Assembly (NCBI GenBank): GCA_948144175.1
Contig: CANXME010002192.1
Location: 1,674,001-1,738,000, forward strand
Reading direction: 5' to 3'
From: Closterium sp. NIES-65
Taxonomy: Eukaryota > Streptophyta > Zygnematophyceae > Desmidiales > Closteriaceae
DNA: 64,000 bases
Shown: positions 22,986 to 33,561 of the stretch, piece by piece
Layout: every line of letters begins with the position of its first letter
How positions within the stretch are numbered: the stretch's first letter is position 1
Notes under the pieces: model-generated
The model's database searches: none
What the model saw: the letters and a program-made list of their open reading frames with translations, nothing else
Told to the model about the DNA's origin: nothing
Program-made: the position numbers and the translations under genes

Positions 22986-25791
22986 CTCTGATGCTGCTGA
23001 GGGTGCTGAGCCTGGGGGTGCTGCGACTGGGGGTGCTGAGCTTGGGAGTGCTGCGACTGGGGGTGCTGAGCCTGGGGGTGCTGAGTCTGGGGGTGCTGCG
23101 ACTGGGGGTGCTAAGCCTGGGGGTGCTGAGCCTGGAGGTGCTGCGACTGGGGGTGCTAAGCCAGAGGGTGTTGAGCCCGGAGGTGCTACGCCTGGAGGTC
23201 GTCCGGGAGCTTCGTCTCGCCGGGAGCCACTCTCTCCACCGGAGCTGCGCGAGTGGTTTGCCCGGCGCTGGAGGCGTGCTGCTGGAGCTGGAGGTTCTTC
23301 GGCTGCTGAGGATGCTGGTGCCGCGGGTCCCGTAGGTGCTCGTACTGGGAGTACTGGAGCTGCTGGGCCTGCGGGTTCGACTGGAGCTGGTGCTGCTGCG
23401 GGCGTTGGTGCTGCGCCTACTGCTCGCGGTACTGCTGGAGATTCTGGAGCTGCTGGAGGTGCTGCTGGAGCGGGTGCTCCTGCTGGGGGTTCTGGTGCTG
23501 TCCCTGCTGTGTCTGACGTCGCCGCGCGGCCTCGACCGTACTTCGTTCCACTCCTGCAGCAGGTTCTTGGTCTTCCACCTTCTACAGGTCCTTCTCCTTC
23601 TTTAGAGTGTCCACAGCTTGTCCCGTCACAGCTACAGTTACAGCCTGCCTCCCCACTACCTGCTCCCTCTCCCTACACTGGTCCTACTGGAGGTCTTGCT
23701 GAGCGTCGTGAGCCTGCGTCTCGTCCTGCGTCGCCTGTTCGTGCTGCTCGCACTAGTGGTCGCAATTCGCGTCAACGTCCTCCTCCTGTCCTTGGCACGC
23801 ACCAGATGTCTCTGCGTCGGTCCACTGATCCTCTGCGTGCCCCTTTGCCTTCTCCTCCTGCGTCCTCTCTTCCTACTCTTGCCGACCCGGAGTCGGACTC
23901 TCTTCGTGCTGCCAGTCCTACTGTCACGCGTCTCCTTGCTACTGTCTTCGCTGACCCTTCCTTTGAGTCCACTGCTGTGTCTGCCCTAGTTGATGAGCTT
24001 GTCGAATTTGCTGCTCGCTGTCGCCTAGACTACGCTGCTAGTCTTGTCGCTAAGTCTGAGTCTGTTTGTCCTCCGTCCGTCGGGGGTGAGTGTGCCCTTG
24101 GCACGGACGTCCTTGAGAACAGGCAGGAGGAGTTCCAGTGTCTGGCAGCTGCTTCATCTCATCTCGTATCCGTACTGCTTACCCCTGAGGGAGACCCGGA
24201 TGCACTTGACATCCCGACTCCGCGCTCTTACGCGGAGGCAATAGAGGGTCCCTATTCTTCTCAGTGGCAGGCAGCTATGGATGCAGAGATGGCTTCCTCG
24301 AAGTCCACAGGCACCTACGTTGACGTTGTTCCCCCTCCTGGGGCGAACATCGTCGGTGGCATGTGGATTTTCAGGGTGAAGCGGCCGCCGGGTTCTCCGC
24401 CAGTCTTCAAGGCACGGTACGTGGCTCGTGGCTTCAGTCAGCGGCAGGGAGTTGACTACTTTCAGACCTTCTCTCCCAGCCCGAAGATGACCACTCTTCG
24501 GGTGCTACTGCACGTTGCTGCTCACCGTAACTACGAGCTGCACTCCCTCGACTTCAGCACAGCTTTCTTGCAAGGCAGCCTGCACGAGGAGATCTGGCTG
24601 CGTCGCCCTCCTGGCTTCACTGGGTCGTTCCCTCGTGGTACCCAGTGGAGTCTCCGGCGTCCATTTTACGGTCTCCGCTAGGCGCCCCGTGAGTGGCACG
24701 ACACACTGCGGACTACACTTGCGGCTCTTGGGTTTGCTCCTTCTACTGCCGACCCGTCGTTGTTTCTGCGCACCGACACCTCTCTACCGCCTTTCTACAT
24801 CCTCGTGTACGTCGACGACTTCGTCTTTGCCACAGCTGACACTGCTGGACTCGCCTACGTGAAGTCCGAGGTGTAGAAGAGACACACGTGCACAGACCTG
24901 GGTGAACTGCGCAGCTACCTTGGCTTGCAGATCACCCGGGACAGAGCACAGCGCACCATTACCCTGATTCAGTCACACATGGTGCAGCAGGTCCTTCAGC
25001 GCTTCGGCTTCACGTACTCCTCGCCTCAGGCCACTCCTCTGCCTACTCGCCACTCTCTCTCAGCTCTGCCTTCGGATGAGTCCGTAGAGTCGAGTGGCCC
25101 GTATCCAGAGCTTGTTGGCTGCCTCATGTACCTGATGACCTGCACTCGACCTGACCCTGCATACCCTCTTAGAATTCTCGCACGCTATGTTGCTCCTGGG
25201 AGACACCGACCGGAGCACATGGCTGCAGCGAAGAGGGTGTTGCGCTACTTGTGCAGTACGTCGGGCATGGGGCTAGTGCTTGGAGGGCGGAGTCCAGTGG
25301 TCCTCACTGGGCACGCAGACACTTCGTGGGCTGACGACCAGGCTACACAGCGGTCGTCACAGGGTTTCACCTTCAGTCTTGGTTCCGGCTCTGTCTCGTG
25401 GCGGGCTACTCGCTCGTCTTCTGTTCTCGGCTCCAGTTGTGAGGCTCAGATCTACGCAGGGGCCATGGCTGCACAGGAGCTTCGCTGGCTCACCTACCTG
25501 CTGACCGACCTTGGAGAGCCGCCTCGTTCTCCTCCAGTTCTGTACGTAGACAACAAGGCCATGCTGGCCTTGTGTCGAGAGCAGCGACTGGAGCACAGAA
25601 CGAAGCACATTGCTCTCTGTTACTTCCTTGCTCGTGAGCTACAGCAGCGTGGACAGTTGCGGCTTGCGTACGTGGCCTCAGAGGCCAACACTGCTGATGT
25701 TTTCACCAAGGCACTTGCGTCTTGTGATCATCAGCGCTTCTGCACTCAGCTGGGTCTTGTCTGTGTCTTGCCTCACTTGCTCACCTCTTGA
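22986..25791 (+). pseudogene. Copia-3 linker and RT-RNase H with two TAG stops
   Basis: GAEPGG/GAATGG repeats (22990-23170) and GADSGAAGG-like repeats lead to RPRPYFVPLLQQVLG and the RT. TAG at 24679 and TAG at 24874 stand where the sister copies have CAG. The frame is otherwise open: VYVDDFVFA (near 24805), TGHADTSWADD, EAQIYAGAMAAQ, ANTADVFTKAL, stop at 25791. One RNase H acidic position reads Gln (EAQ for EAE). Confidence 0.9.
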
Positions 25792-25997
25792 CCTTGCTTG
25801 TACTGTTACATATATATATACCTGCTCTTGCTTGTCTAGCCTTATATATATATGTACTCCTACATGTGAACTGGCCTTGTGGCTTTGAACTTGTGCTCAG
25901 AATGTGTGGTGACTTTGTGATCCACCCTGAGCTTCACTTTGCTTTGCTTGACTGGTCTTGTGACCCCCTGTTCTCCCCCACCTTGCCTATTGGGGTG

Positions 25998-26129
25998 TGT
26001 CAGAACATTATAGCTTATGCTGTTGTGTAGGCTATAGTGGGGTATCCCATAGGGGGTACAACCCAATTAGGGTTTCCTATATGTACTCACTTCATTCATA
26101 GTTCATTCATTCTCGTTTGTATTTTCTCA
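25998..26129 (+). repeat. Copia-3 3' LTR (132 bp)
   Basis: Pairs with 14502-14633. A TGGGGTG purine run precedes it and the ACCTT target copy follows. Confidence 0.93.
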
Positions 26130-26134
26130 ACCTT

Positions 26135-26483
26135 GCACTAGTGTGTGAGAACAAAGTGAGTTGATTAAAGCAAACAAGTACGAAGGTTTATTTAGGAGTA
26201 CAAGGAATACGAAGAGATATGAATGACAACTGTTTTACTGTTGGCTGTTGCGGTTCGATACAGTGCGACTCGGGCAACTGCTCAATATCGAGTCAGTTGT
26301 GTGTCCTTGCTGTCGCGCTGCCTTTGTCAAGTCAAAGGTCGCTGACCTTTGACTTTCCTGTAACCTCCAGCGGTTACTTCAATCTCCGAGGGTTGACTCG
26401 CTTGTGCCTCGATATGATTTGCTTCGCTTGTGCCTTGGTGTTTCGACACGATAGAAGTGCTTTTGGACCAATTGTTTCCAACA
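26135..26483 (-). repeat. Copia-4 3' LTR, inner fragment
   Basis: Continues the LTR begun at 14402-14501. It matches 31778-32126 with scattered substitutions and ends TTTCCAACA. Confidence 0.92.
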
Positions 26484-27937
26484 CTCCCCTTCGCTTCTGG
26501 AGTGTCGCTGACGTGGCTCTGTCCAGTCAGCAACATGCAGTATTCGAACTTCTGCTTTCCGAGTTTCTTGGTCAAGTAGTCAGCTGCCATCTCGGACGTG
26601 GGACAGTATGGCAGGACGAGTCTTCCCTTCTCGATCTCGTCCTTCACGAAGAAGTATCGTAGGGTGATGTGTTTCGTCCTGTTCGCAAAACCGTTCTTGT
26701 TGGCGATGCGAATTGCAGATTGGTTGTCGCAGAACAAAGTGAAGTTGGGTAACTCGGCTAACTTCGCTTCTTCTAGCAGTTCGCGAAGGTAGAGTCCTTC
26801 CTTGGTGGCTGAGCAGAGTGCAATATATTCTGCTTCAGCTGACAAGAGAGCAATTAGTTCTTGCTTGCTCGATTGCCAGGAGATAGGCCCGATAGGCTCG
26901 AAGCGATAGATATAGCCGGTACGCGATCGTCTGTTGTCGGAGTCGCTCACGTGATCTGCGTCGACGTAACTGATTAGCTTGGGCGGTGCAGTTGCGTTAT
27001 TATGATAGGTCAGGCTGACCGTCGGGGTGCTGACGAAGTAGTGAAGAGCGCGGTCGAGTTCCGCCAGATGTTCTGCTTTAGGCCTTTTGAGATAGGTAGC
27101 GAGCTAGCTTGCGGAGTATGAGAGGTCGGGACGACAGGTGACGGCTGCGAAGAGAAGGCATCCCAGCTTCTTCTGGTAGTCTCGTATGCCGGCGGGCTTG
27201 AGTAGGGCGGAGCCTCCTTTGTCGTTCCCTGCCGTGTAGCGGTATCGCGTGGAGATGGCTGTTGGTGTGAGCGTAAAGCGTTTGGCGATAGTGTCGGCAT
27301 ATTTTTCGGCGCTGAGGTAGATCGCGTTCTTTTCTTCGCGGATGTTGAGGCCGAGGTACTGAGTGACGGTAGATGAGACTGTGAGCGTGAGATCTCGCTG
27401 CAGCTCCCCTTCAAACCAGGTGGTGATGCCGTCAGTCGAGCCGATGTAGAGGAGATCATCCACGTAGACGATTAGCAGGATGTAGTCTTCGTCTTTGGTG
27501 AGCCGGTACATGTCTTGATCGTGCGGTATTTGCTTGAAGCCGATGCGGATGAGGCGAGCGTGCAGGTGCTGTTGCCACAGTTGCGGGGCCTGCTTGATGC
27601 CGTAGAGTGACTTGAGTAGCTGGCAAACTTAGTTGGGTTCTCCGTGGGAGCTGTGCGATAACTCAACGAAGATTTCGGCATCAACAGGTGCGTAGAGGAA
27701 TGCGTTGGCGACGTCGATTTGCCGCAGTTTATTTTTCTTCATGGCGGCGATCGCGAGGAGGATTCGAAGTGAGGTATGTCGGCTAACCGGGGCGAATGTC
27801 TCGGTGAAGTCCCGTCCGTGCTCCTGATCGAATCCATGCACAACCCAGCGTGCTTTGAACTTCTCAATTGTGCCATCTGCTTTTGTTTTAACGCGGAAGA
27901 CCCATTTCCCGGTGAGGATGGTTTTGTTCCTCGCCAC
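26327..27937 (-). pseudogene. Copia-4 RT-RNase H with in-frame stops
   Basis: RT motifs are GKWVFRVKTKADGTIEKFKA, IDVANAFLYAPVD and VYVDDLLYIGS (near 27465). RNase H motifs are DADHVSDSDNRRSRTGY, LLSAEAEYIALCSATKE, CDNQSAIRIANKN and AADYLTKKLGKQKFEYC. Stops at 27629 (TAA) and 27104 (TAG) fall in the same frame, with no frameshift. The frame runs past the RNase H end and into the LTR to 26327. Confidence 0.9.
26484..26496 (-). promoter_or_regulatory. Copia-4 polypurine tract
   Basis: On the minus strand the run AAGCGAAGGGGAG abuts the 3' LTR. Confidence 0.8.
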
Positions 27938-27955
27938 ACTGATGGGGACGACTTT

Positions 27956-29572
27956 CTAGGTGTTCCGTTCCTCCAGCGCCTTTAATTCTCTGTCCATGGC
28001 TTCACGCCATTTCTCCCTGTGTTCCCCCCCCAGAGCTTGTTGAACCGTCGCAGGCTCCTTAGGAAGAATGTTGCCGTGGACTGCGGTGACGAGGCCGAGT
28101 ATCTGCAGTCCAGTTTGTGAGTAGCGGGGAAGAGTTGCGTCCTCGGGATAAGCTGCTTCATCTCCTGCTTCTGGATCAGGTATGAAATTCGGTCCTACTC
28201 GTTCAGCTTCGTTGGTGTTGACTGTCGCAGGTGTTACGTAACCGTTGTCGGCGAAGTAGTAGAAGGTTTTGGCGTTGGCACTTTCGCGAGGGTTGTCGTC
28301 GTCCATGGGAACGTCGACGGAGCAGAACGGAAGAGGTCCGGCTTCTTCTGATGCGTTGTCCACATTCTGCTCGTCCCAGTCAGCTTCGTCTTCTGCGGAG
28401 GCGAAGGCTCGGTCGCCACGAAAACCACTTGTGGGATCTTGGTCCTCTTGCAGGTTGGCAAGGTATGTCTGGAGCGTGAGTCGTTCGTAGAAGATGACGT
28501 CGTGTGCTGCTACTGTTTCCTTGGAGTGGACGTCGAAGATTTTCCACGCGTTGTATTTCTTTTCGATGCCGAGGTGTAGTCCCCACTGTGCGCATTGTGA
28601 AAATCGGCCCGCCCGTGCTTCTGGGGGTCGATACTGTACCATACATCCAAACACTCGTAACATTTTTGTACTGCCCTGTTTCCCTGTCCACAGCAGATGC
28701 GGTGATGCGTTGTTCGGAAGCGATGATGACGACAGCAAGTTGTGCAGCATGACAGCGTGGTCCATTGCTGCAGGCCACTGGTGGTTCGGTAGCCGCATGC
28801 CACGTAACAGTTTGCGCATGCTGTTCTTCAGAGTCCTGTTCATTCTTTCTGCTACACCTTGCTGCTGATGGGCGTAGGGAAGAGAGAGGAGCTGCTTGAT
28901 TCCCCTTTCTGCCAGATACTGCTTGAATCGCTGAGAGGTGTATTCTCCTCCCCCGTCTGACTGGAAGCTTTTCAACTTTACGCCCGACTCTCTTTCTGCT
29001 ACTGGTAGCCAAGCAGCGAACGCTGCGAGGACCATGTCGCGGCTGGGTAGGTTTAGATGCCAAACGTAACGAGTGGCGGCGTCGATGAAGGTGATTGTGT
29101 AGTTGTAGATTACTTGTCCTGGTTCCCGATTGTACAGGATGTCGCTGTACACCTTTTCGAGTGGTGCGTACGCGGGTGCGCTCGGGTTGTGATGAGGGGC
29201 GAACGGCCGATGTGGTAAGTCGGCTTCGGGGCAAGTAAGACAGGTTCCTCGTGCCCGTTGAAGTTCTCTGCCGTCGAGTAATAGTAACGAGTCCTTGTCA
29301 AGGACTCCTGCTCTTATTGTGTTGTTTAACACAGTGTTGCTTGGGTGTCCCATCCTTGCGTGCCAGGTGCTTTCGTCGGCGCGATGCCCGGGTGATTGAC
29401 GGTATATGTCGGAGTTGGAATAGAAGTTGGCGATGAAGTTTGCGCTTCGATGAACTTCTCGTGGATCTGGGTGGAGCTGTTGTGCTGGTGTTGGTGGTGT
29501 TTCGTCAACGAGGAGTGGTGTCATTGTTGCTGCTGCTGTTGTTGTTCCCACTGCTGCTGTTGTTGTTCCCAC
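27956..29572 (-). pseudogene. Copia-4 integrase (538 codons, flanked by in-frame stops)
   Basis: STWHARMGHPSNTVLN is the pre-integrase zinc region. The integrase core has EKVYSDIL, FQSDGGGEY and HQQQGVAERMNRTLK, so the DDE residues are present. It ends in TAG at 27956, directly before the RT region in the same frame. The region just upstream (29574-29671) is a tandem of AAAETTS-like and AAVGTTT-like peptide repeats. Confidence 0.9.
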
Positions 29573-29671
29573 TGCTGCCGATGATGTCTCTGCTGCTGCC
29601 GATGATGTTTCTGCTGCTGCCGATGTTGTTTCTGCTGCTGCCGAATGTTGTATTGTTACTAACGCGCGTGT

Positions 29672-31621
29672 TCATTCTGCTTCAGGTATGGTATGTGAAT
29701 ACCAAAAACCTTCCGGGCTGAAGTCTGGATCAAGGTCTGGAGGATGTGTCCAGTCGGCGAAGTTCACGATGGCGTCGCTGTCTGTCGTGCCCAGGTCTGG
29801 GACGAAGTCGATGACGAAGACATTGTTCTTCAGAACCGCCTTTCCGATGTAGAGGCCGCCCTTCCCGTGGTACAGCTTGAACTCCTGAGTGGTACTGTCG
29901 GCTTCCAAGTGTATGCCTTTCGCCATCAACTGACTGACGCTCAGTAAGTTGTAGCCGAGTCCCTCCGCGATTAGTACTTTTGACATCTGTAGTATAACGT
30001 TTGTCTCTCGTGACTGAAGTTGCACAATCCCTTGTCGTCGTGTGCGCAGGTTTTGGTTATTGGCAACTGTGATGACGACTTCTCGTTGAAGTCGGTGCTC
30101 GCGTTGAACGAAGCGTCCCGAGGAGCACATGTGTTGTCCGCAGCAACTGTCCAAGAACCACGTGTCCTTCCCGGACGGTTCGCTTTGAGCGATGGCGGCG
30201 TACGTCGGGTTCGGTTGAAGTGACTCGCGGCGAGGCGTGCGGTTGTCGAGTTGTTCTTCTGGTGAGTAATATGGTGGTGACTCAGTCGTGCAGGAGTCAC
30301 TCAGCCTTGCCATGCAGCTGACGATGTTTCTTGTTTCCTTTGCAGGTTGTCCTGTCGATGTTGTTGACGCTTGTACTGAAGTTGTCGGATTTGCTTGCGT
30401 TGAAGCGACTTGACTGCTTGAAGGACGAAGTTGGCGTTGCGGCGATGTTGACTGTTGTTGATTTGGGCAGTGCGTGCGACGATGCCCTGAAGTCTTGCAG
30501 AGGTGGCAGAACGGAGGTACTGGCTTCGGTTGTTGCTGCCGGTTGTTGTTGTAGTTGTAGCGTCGCTGAGTGTGGAACGCGAATTCGGGTACTGATACCT
30601 TTTTCTTGTGTCGTTCTTCTTGCACGTCCATGTCTTGCTGTTCAGCATGGATTTCGGCGCAGAGTGCTGCTTCGGAGATTCTCCTGTGTGCTCGTAGTAT
30701 GGCGCGAGTGGAGCGCCAGTGAGGACCAAGACCGCCGATGACAACCGTGACGAAGGCGTCTTCTGAAATTGATCCTCCACATCGAAGAAGCTTGTCGCGC
30801 AGCTCGCGGCAGCGACTGATAAACGCCATTCCCTTCTCGCCTGGTTTCATCTCGATTGTTGTCAGCTGCGCCATTAACCGACTTTGGTTTACGCTGTCTG
30901 TTGCTTGATACAGGTTCTTCAAGTGATTGTACGCGAGCTCCGCGGAGTTGCCATATCCTCGGTAAGTCCTTATGTTCTGCTGTTGAGTCGGGGTGATGTT
31001 CCTCAGTAGTATCGTGTACGCCATCATCGATTGATAGGTGTACTGCTGCTTCTCATATTGTGTGCCGTTTGTTGGGTATGGCTGGGACCCGTCGAAGAAG
31101 CCAAGGATTTGCGCTCCTTCCATCATCAGTTCGAATTCGAACGACCAAGTAAAGAAGTCCTTCCCGTCGAAGGGTTTTGTCGTTTGCAGTTTTAAGACGT
31201 GCGCGAACTGCGACTGAACTTGTAGTGCATCCAGCTTTCTTTCTTGTCCCGGTGCAGGTTGAGGTTGTGGCATGAAGCTGACGGAGCCGCGCTGGGGCTC
31301 ATACGGAGCGAAGGTGGGTTGTTGTTGTTGATTCCCGCGTGCGTAGGATGAGCCATCGAGACTCATGGGCGTCACGTTGTTGCTGTTGTTTGATTGCGCA
31401 GGTACTCCTTGCTGGTGCTGCTCGTAGAAGGACATGAAGGAGAAGAATTTCTCCATCATGCTTGGATCGAAGCCCGCGCCTTGGTTTGCGGGTGTTTCGG
31501 TAGATCCTGCTGCCAGTCTTGTTGTTGTGTCTTCCTCTGTCTGTAGGCCAGAGGCAGGAGGTGGAGTAGGAGTAGTACCAGGAGAGCCGTTGGAGGAGCT
31601 CCTCTCCTTTCTGGTAGACAT
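29672..31621 (-). CDS. Copia-4 gag-protease (649 aa), closed by TGA
   Basis: The ATG at 31621 begins MSTRKERSSSNGSPG. Residues about 160-340 form the gag (DFFTWSFEFELMMEGAQILG). A zinc knuckle CHLCKTSGHRRTHC (CX2CX4HX4C) follows near residue 390. The protease region reads WFLDSCCGQHM near residue 500, with Cys at the usual Gly of Asp-Ser-Gly. The frame stops at TGA 29672 and then goes on in phase into integrase. This could be a gag-only product with readthrough, or a nonsense mutation. The other stops in the element favour decay. Confidence 0.8.
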   Translation of the reverse strand: MSTRKERSSSNGSPGTTPTPPPASGLQTEEDTTTRLAAGSTETPANQGAGFDPSMMEKFFSFMSFYEQHQQGVPAQSNNSNNVTPMSLDGSSYARGNQQQQPTFAPYEPQRGSVSFMPQPQPAPGQERKLDALQVQSQFAHVLKLQTTKPFDGKDFFTWSFEFELMMEGAQILGFFDGSQPYPTNGTQYEKQQYTYQSMMAYTILLRNITPTQQQNIRTYRGYGNSAELAYNHLKNLYQATDSVNQSRLMAQLTTIEMKPGEKGMAFISRCRELRDKLLRCGGSISEDAFVTVVIGGLGPHWRSTRAILRAHRRISEAALCAEIHAEQQDMDVQEERHKKKVSVPEFAFHTQRRYNYNNNRQQQPKPVPPFCHLCKTSGHRRTHCPNQQQSTSPQRQLRPSSSQVASTQANPTTSVQASTTSTGQPAKETRNIVSCMARLSDSCTTESPPYYSPEEQLDNRTPRRESLQPNPTYAAIAQSEPSGKDTWFLDSCCGQHMCSSGRFVQREHRLQREVVITVANNQNLRTRRQGIVQLQSRETNVILQMSKVLIAEGLGYNLLSVSQLMAKGIHLEADSTTQEFKLYHGKGGLYIGKAVLKNNVFVIDFVPDLGTTDSDAIVNFADWTHPPDLDPDFSPEGFWYSHTIPEAE

Positions 31622-31662
31622 GCCTTTTGGTGTGATAAAAAAAAAAAAAGATTTTGCCCTAA

Positions 31663-31677
31663 CCAGCTCTCATACCA
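31663..31677 (-). promoter_or_regulatory. Copia-4 primer-binding site
   Basis: Minus strand TGGTATGAGAGCTGG directly follows the 5' LTR; it differs by one base from the standard initiator tRNA-Met site. Confidence 0.85.
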
Positions 31678-32126
31678 TGTTGGGCTGAAAAGCCCCTTAG
31701 GATCTTTGGTAGGGTAAATCTCTGGGTCTAGTGATGTGGTAGCGGAAGCGTTTAATGATGAGACTCTGAACCACCTTGCACTAGTGTGTGAGAACAAAGT
31801 GAGTTGATTAAAGCAAACAAGTACAAAGGTTTATATACGAGTACAAGGAATACGAAGAGATATGAATGACAACTGTTTTACTGTTGGCTGTTGCGGTTCG
31901 ATACAGTGCGACTCGGGCAACTGCTCAATATCGAGTCAGTTGTGTGTCCTTGCTGTCGCGCTGCCTTTGTCAAGTCAAAGGTCGCTGACCTTTGACTTTC
32001 CTGTAACCTCCAGCGGTTACTTCAACCTCCGAGGGTTGACTCGCTGGTGCCGCGATATGATTTGCTTCACTTGTGCCTTGGTGTTTCGACACGATAGAAG
32101 CGCTTTAGGACCGATTGTTTCCAACA
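31678..32126 (-). repeat. Copia-4 5' LTR (449 bp)
   Basis: Complete copy, TGTTGG to CCAACA, pairing with 14402-14501 plus 26135-26483. Confidence 0.93.
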
Positions 32127-32676
32127 AAATCAGCATCATCCTGAAATCACAGGGCAAGCGCATAAAAACATCTTGAAATCAGGGTAATCAGGATGTTTTA
32201 CCCTGATATCGTGATGCGGCTTCACAGGATCATGACCCAATGCTGTAAATGTTGGGTGACTTATCAAACGTGACTCGAAAGTCACCGTGTCAAGCATGAT
32301 GCGATGCTGTAAGTAGCTTCCTATTACGGATGGGTGATATATTAAGCCACTTAATAGGGCTGGTGTAGCTCCCTTCGTCTCTCACAGAGCCAACCGATCA
32401 GATCTTACACACTGGCACCGAACGCATTGCATGATCAAACATTAACACTTCACATACAGACATACGAAGCAGCTGCCCAGATAGGCATGCCAGGCGCAAA
32501 TCCTAAGCCAGTAGCACATACACCCACTGGACCATGCAAATGAACTAAACTTAAACAAACCTCTCAGTTGAGTCTCGGCACAGCCTCTCAGCGAGCGAAG
32601 CTATGTCATGTGTCATCAGCAAGTGTGGAGCCGGAGAGCCTTAAACAAAGCTCTCATCTGCAGACCAGGCCTCACG
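32127..32676. other. Intergenic DNA, no gene seen
   Basis: Starts with more CATCCTGA/TCAGGG motifs like those at 13950-14400, which it adjoined before Copia-4 inserted. The rest is unique-looking sequence with no recognisable frame. Confidence 0.6.
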
Positions 32677-33005
32677 TTATCAGAGTAAATTACTCTGTTT
32701 CTCCGAAAATCAGAGTCATTTTTTAAAGTAACTCTGTATCCGCTGGGTTTTTTTTTTGGAACTTACGGTAAGATTTCTCTGATTTGTCAGAGTTATGCTG
32801 TAGGTTACTCTGAGGGCATGTTCCTACGCTCTTATCAGGCAAACCTCTTGTCAGCCTTGCCTGGTAAAAGTAGCGAGGGTTTTCAGGTTTATGAAATTTT
32901 CAGTGTGTTTTGACGCGAGCTTGATAAGAGGTTGGCCTGATAAGGGGCCGTAGGAACATGCCCTGAGGCCTCTGGGTTTTTTTTCAGGGACCGAATTTAC
33001 TCTGT
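32677..33005. repeat. TCAGAGTAA-type short repeat, copy 1 (interrupted by a MITE)
   Basis: Runs of TCAGAGTAA and TTACTCTGA with the core CTCTGATTTGTCAGAGT. Copies recur at 33245-33420, 46795-46960 and 49116-49275. The MITE at 32814-32963 lies inside it. Confidence 0.65.
32814..32963. mobile_element. MITE, 150 bp, terminal inverted repeats about 40 bp
   Basis: The ends GGGCATGTTCCTACG and CGTAGGAACATGCCC are perfect inverses. The imperfect pairing goes on inward through CTTATCAGGC and AACCTCTT. TGA flanks both sides (32811-32813 and 32964-32966), a possible 3-bp target duplication. No coding capacity. Confidence 0.8.
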
Positions 33006-33244
33006 ATAGGGAATACATGCCCCCTAGCCGAAACCCACCCACCCCCCTCCCCCCCCTCCCCCTCCCCACGTTTAGCGGGTTTTCCCCGAATCGTTGAGAT
33101 TATTATCCTGATTTCGGTCGTGTGTTGGGGGCAATATGAGCGTTGATTGGCTACAAAAGTTTGACAACTTCTCAACCAGCGCACATGTCAGCCACTCCCC
33201 TCCCTCTCCTTGAGTCAGATTATCGGTGCCAACCAGGGGTTTTT

Positions 33245-33420
33245 TTATCAGAGTAAATTACTCTGTTTCTCTGAAAATCAGAGTGGTTTATAGGGGGTCA
33301 CTCTGACGTGTCTGGGTAATTTTTTTGGAGGATAAGTTTTCTCTGATTTGTCAGGGTTCTGATTTTAGCTACTCTGAGAGACCAGTGTATATTTGTGGCG
33401 GATGTACTTTTCTCTGTACA
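33245..33420. repeat. TCAGAGTAA-type short repeat, copy 2
   Basis: Begins TCAGAGTAAATTACTCTG like copy 1 and carries TTCTCTGATTTGTCAG in the middle. It lies just left of the Copia-5 insertion. Confidence 0.65.
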
Positions 33421-33451
33421 GGGTATAGGCATTTCGACAGGCCCTCCCCCC

Positions 33452-33561
33452 TGTCAGAATGAGGAATGGATGTTGCATTGATGTTGGTTGGGGTACATAT
33501 GACAAACCCTAACTTCTGTACCCCCTAAGACAAACCTCACTACAGGCTACAACATTTGACA
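33452..33561 (-). repeat. Copia-5 3' LTR (110 bp)
   Basis: Intact copy. The adjacent minus-strand CTATGGGGGTG (33562-33572) is the polypurine tract and matches that of Copia-1. Confidence 0.92.

Larger units (their letters stand above)
14502..26129 (+). mobile_element. Copia-3: Ty1/copia element (LTR subtype b) inside a Copia-4 LTR, with a nested relative
   Basis: The 132-bp LTRs at 14502-14633 and 25998-26129 appear identical and are flanked by ACCTT (14497-14501 and 26130-26134). The body is 11.6 kb, about double the normal size, because remains of a second element of the same family (16955-21128) sit inside gag. Gag stops at CTYVLRTG at 16954 and resumes at EQCGRVHPTQRC at 21129, adjacent positions in the sister copies. 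Frameshifts, two TAG stops and a lost protease motif make it non-autonomous. Confidence 0.9.
14402..32126 (-). mobile_element. Copia-4: Ty1/copia element, minus strand, LTR split by Copia-3
   Basis: The LTRs are 449 bp, start TGTTGG and end CCAACA: 31678-32126 (5' LTR on the minus strand) and 14402-14501 joined to 26135-26483 (3' LTR). By eye about a dozen differences separate the two, near 97% identity. Flanks share AAAAT if the last LTR base is counted in the target copy. The internal region (26484-31677) holds gag, protease, integrase, RT and RNase H in one frame broken only by four stop codons. Confidence 0.93.

Noticed and set aside
14502-26129. Copia-3 as two tandem elements sharing a middle LTR
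   Set aside because: The middle LTR is another subtype and the outer gag continues exactly across the insert, which fits nesting better. Tandem cDNA is not fully excluded.
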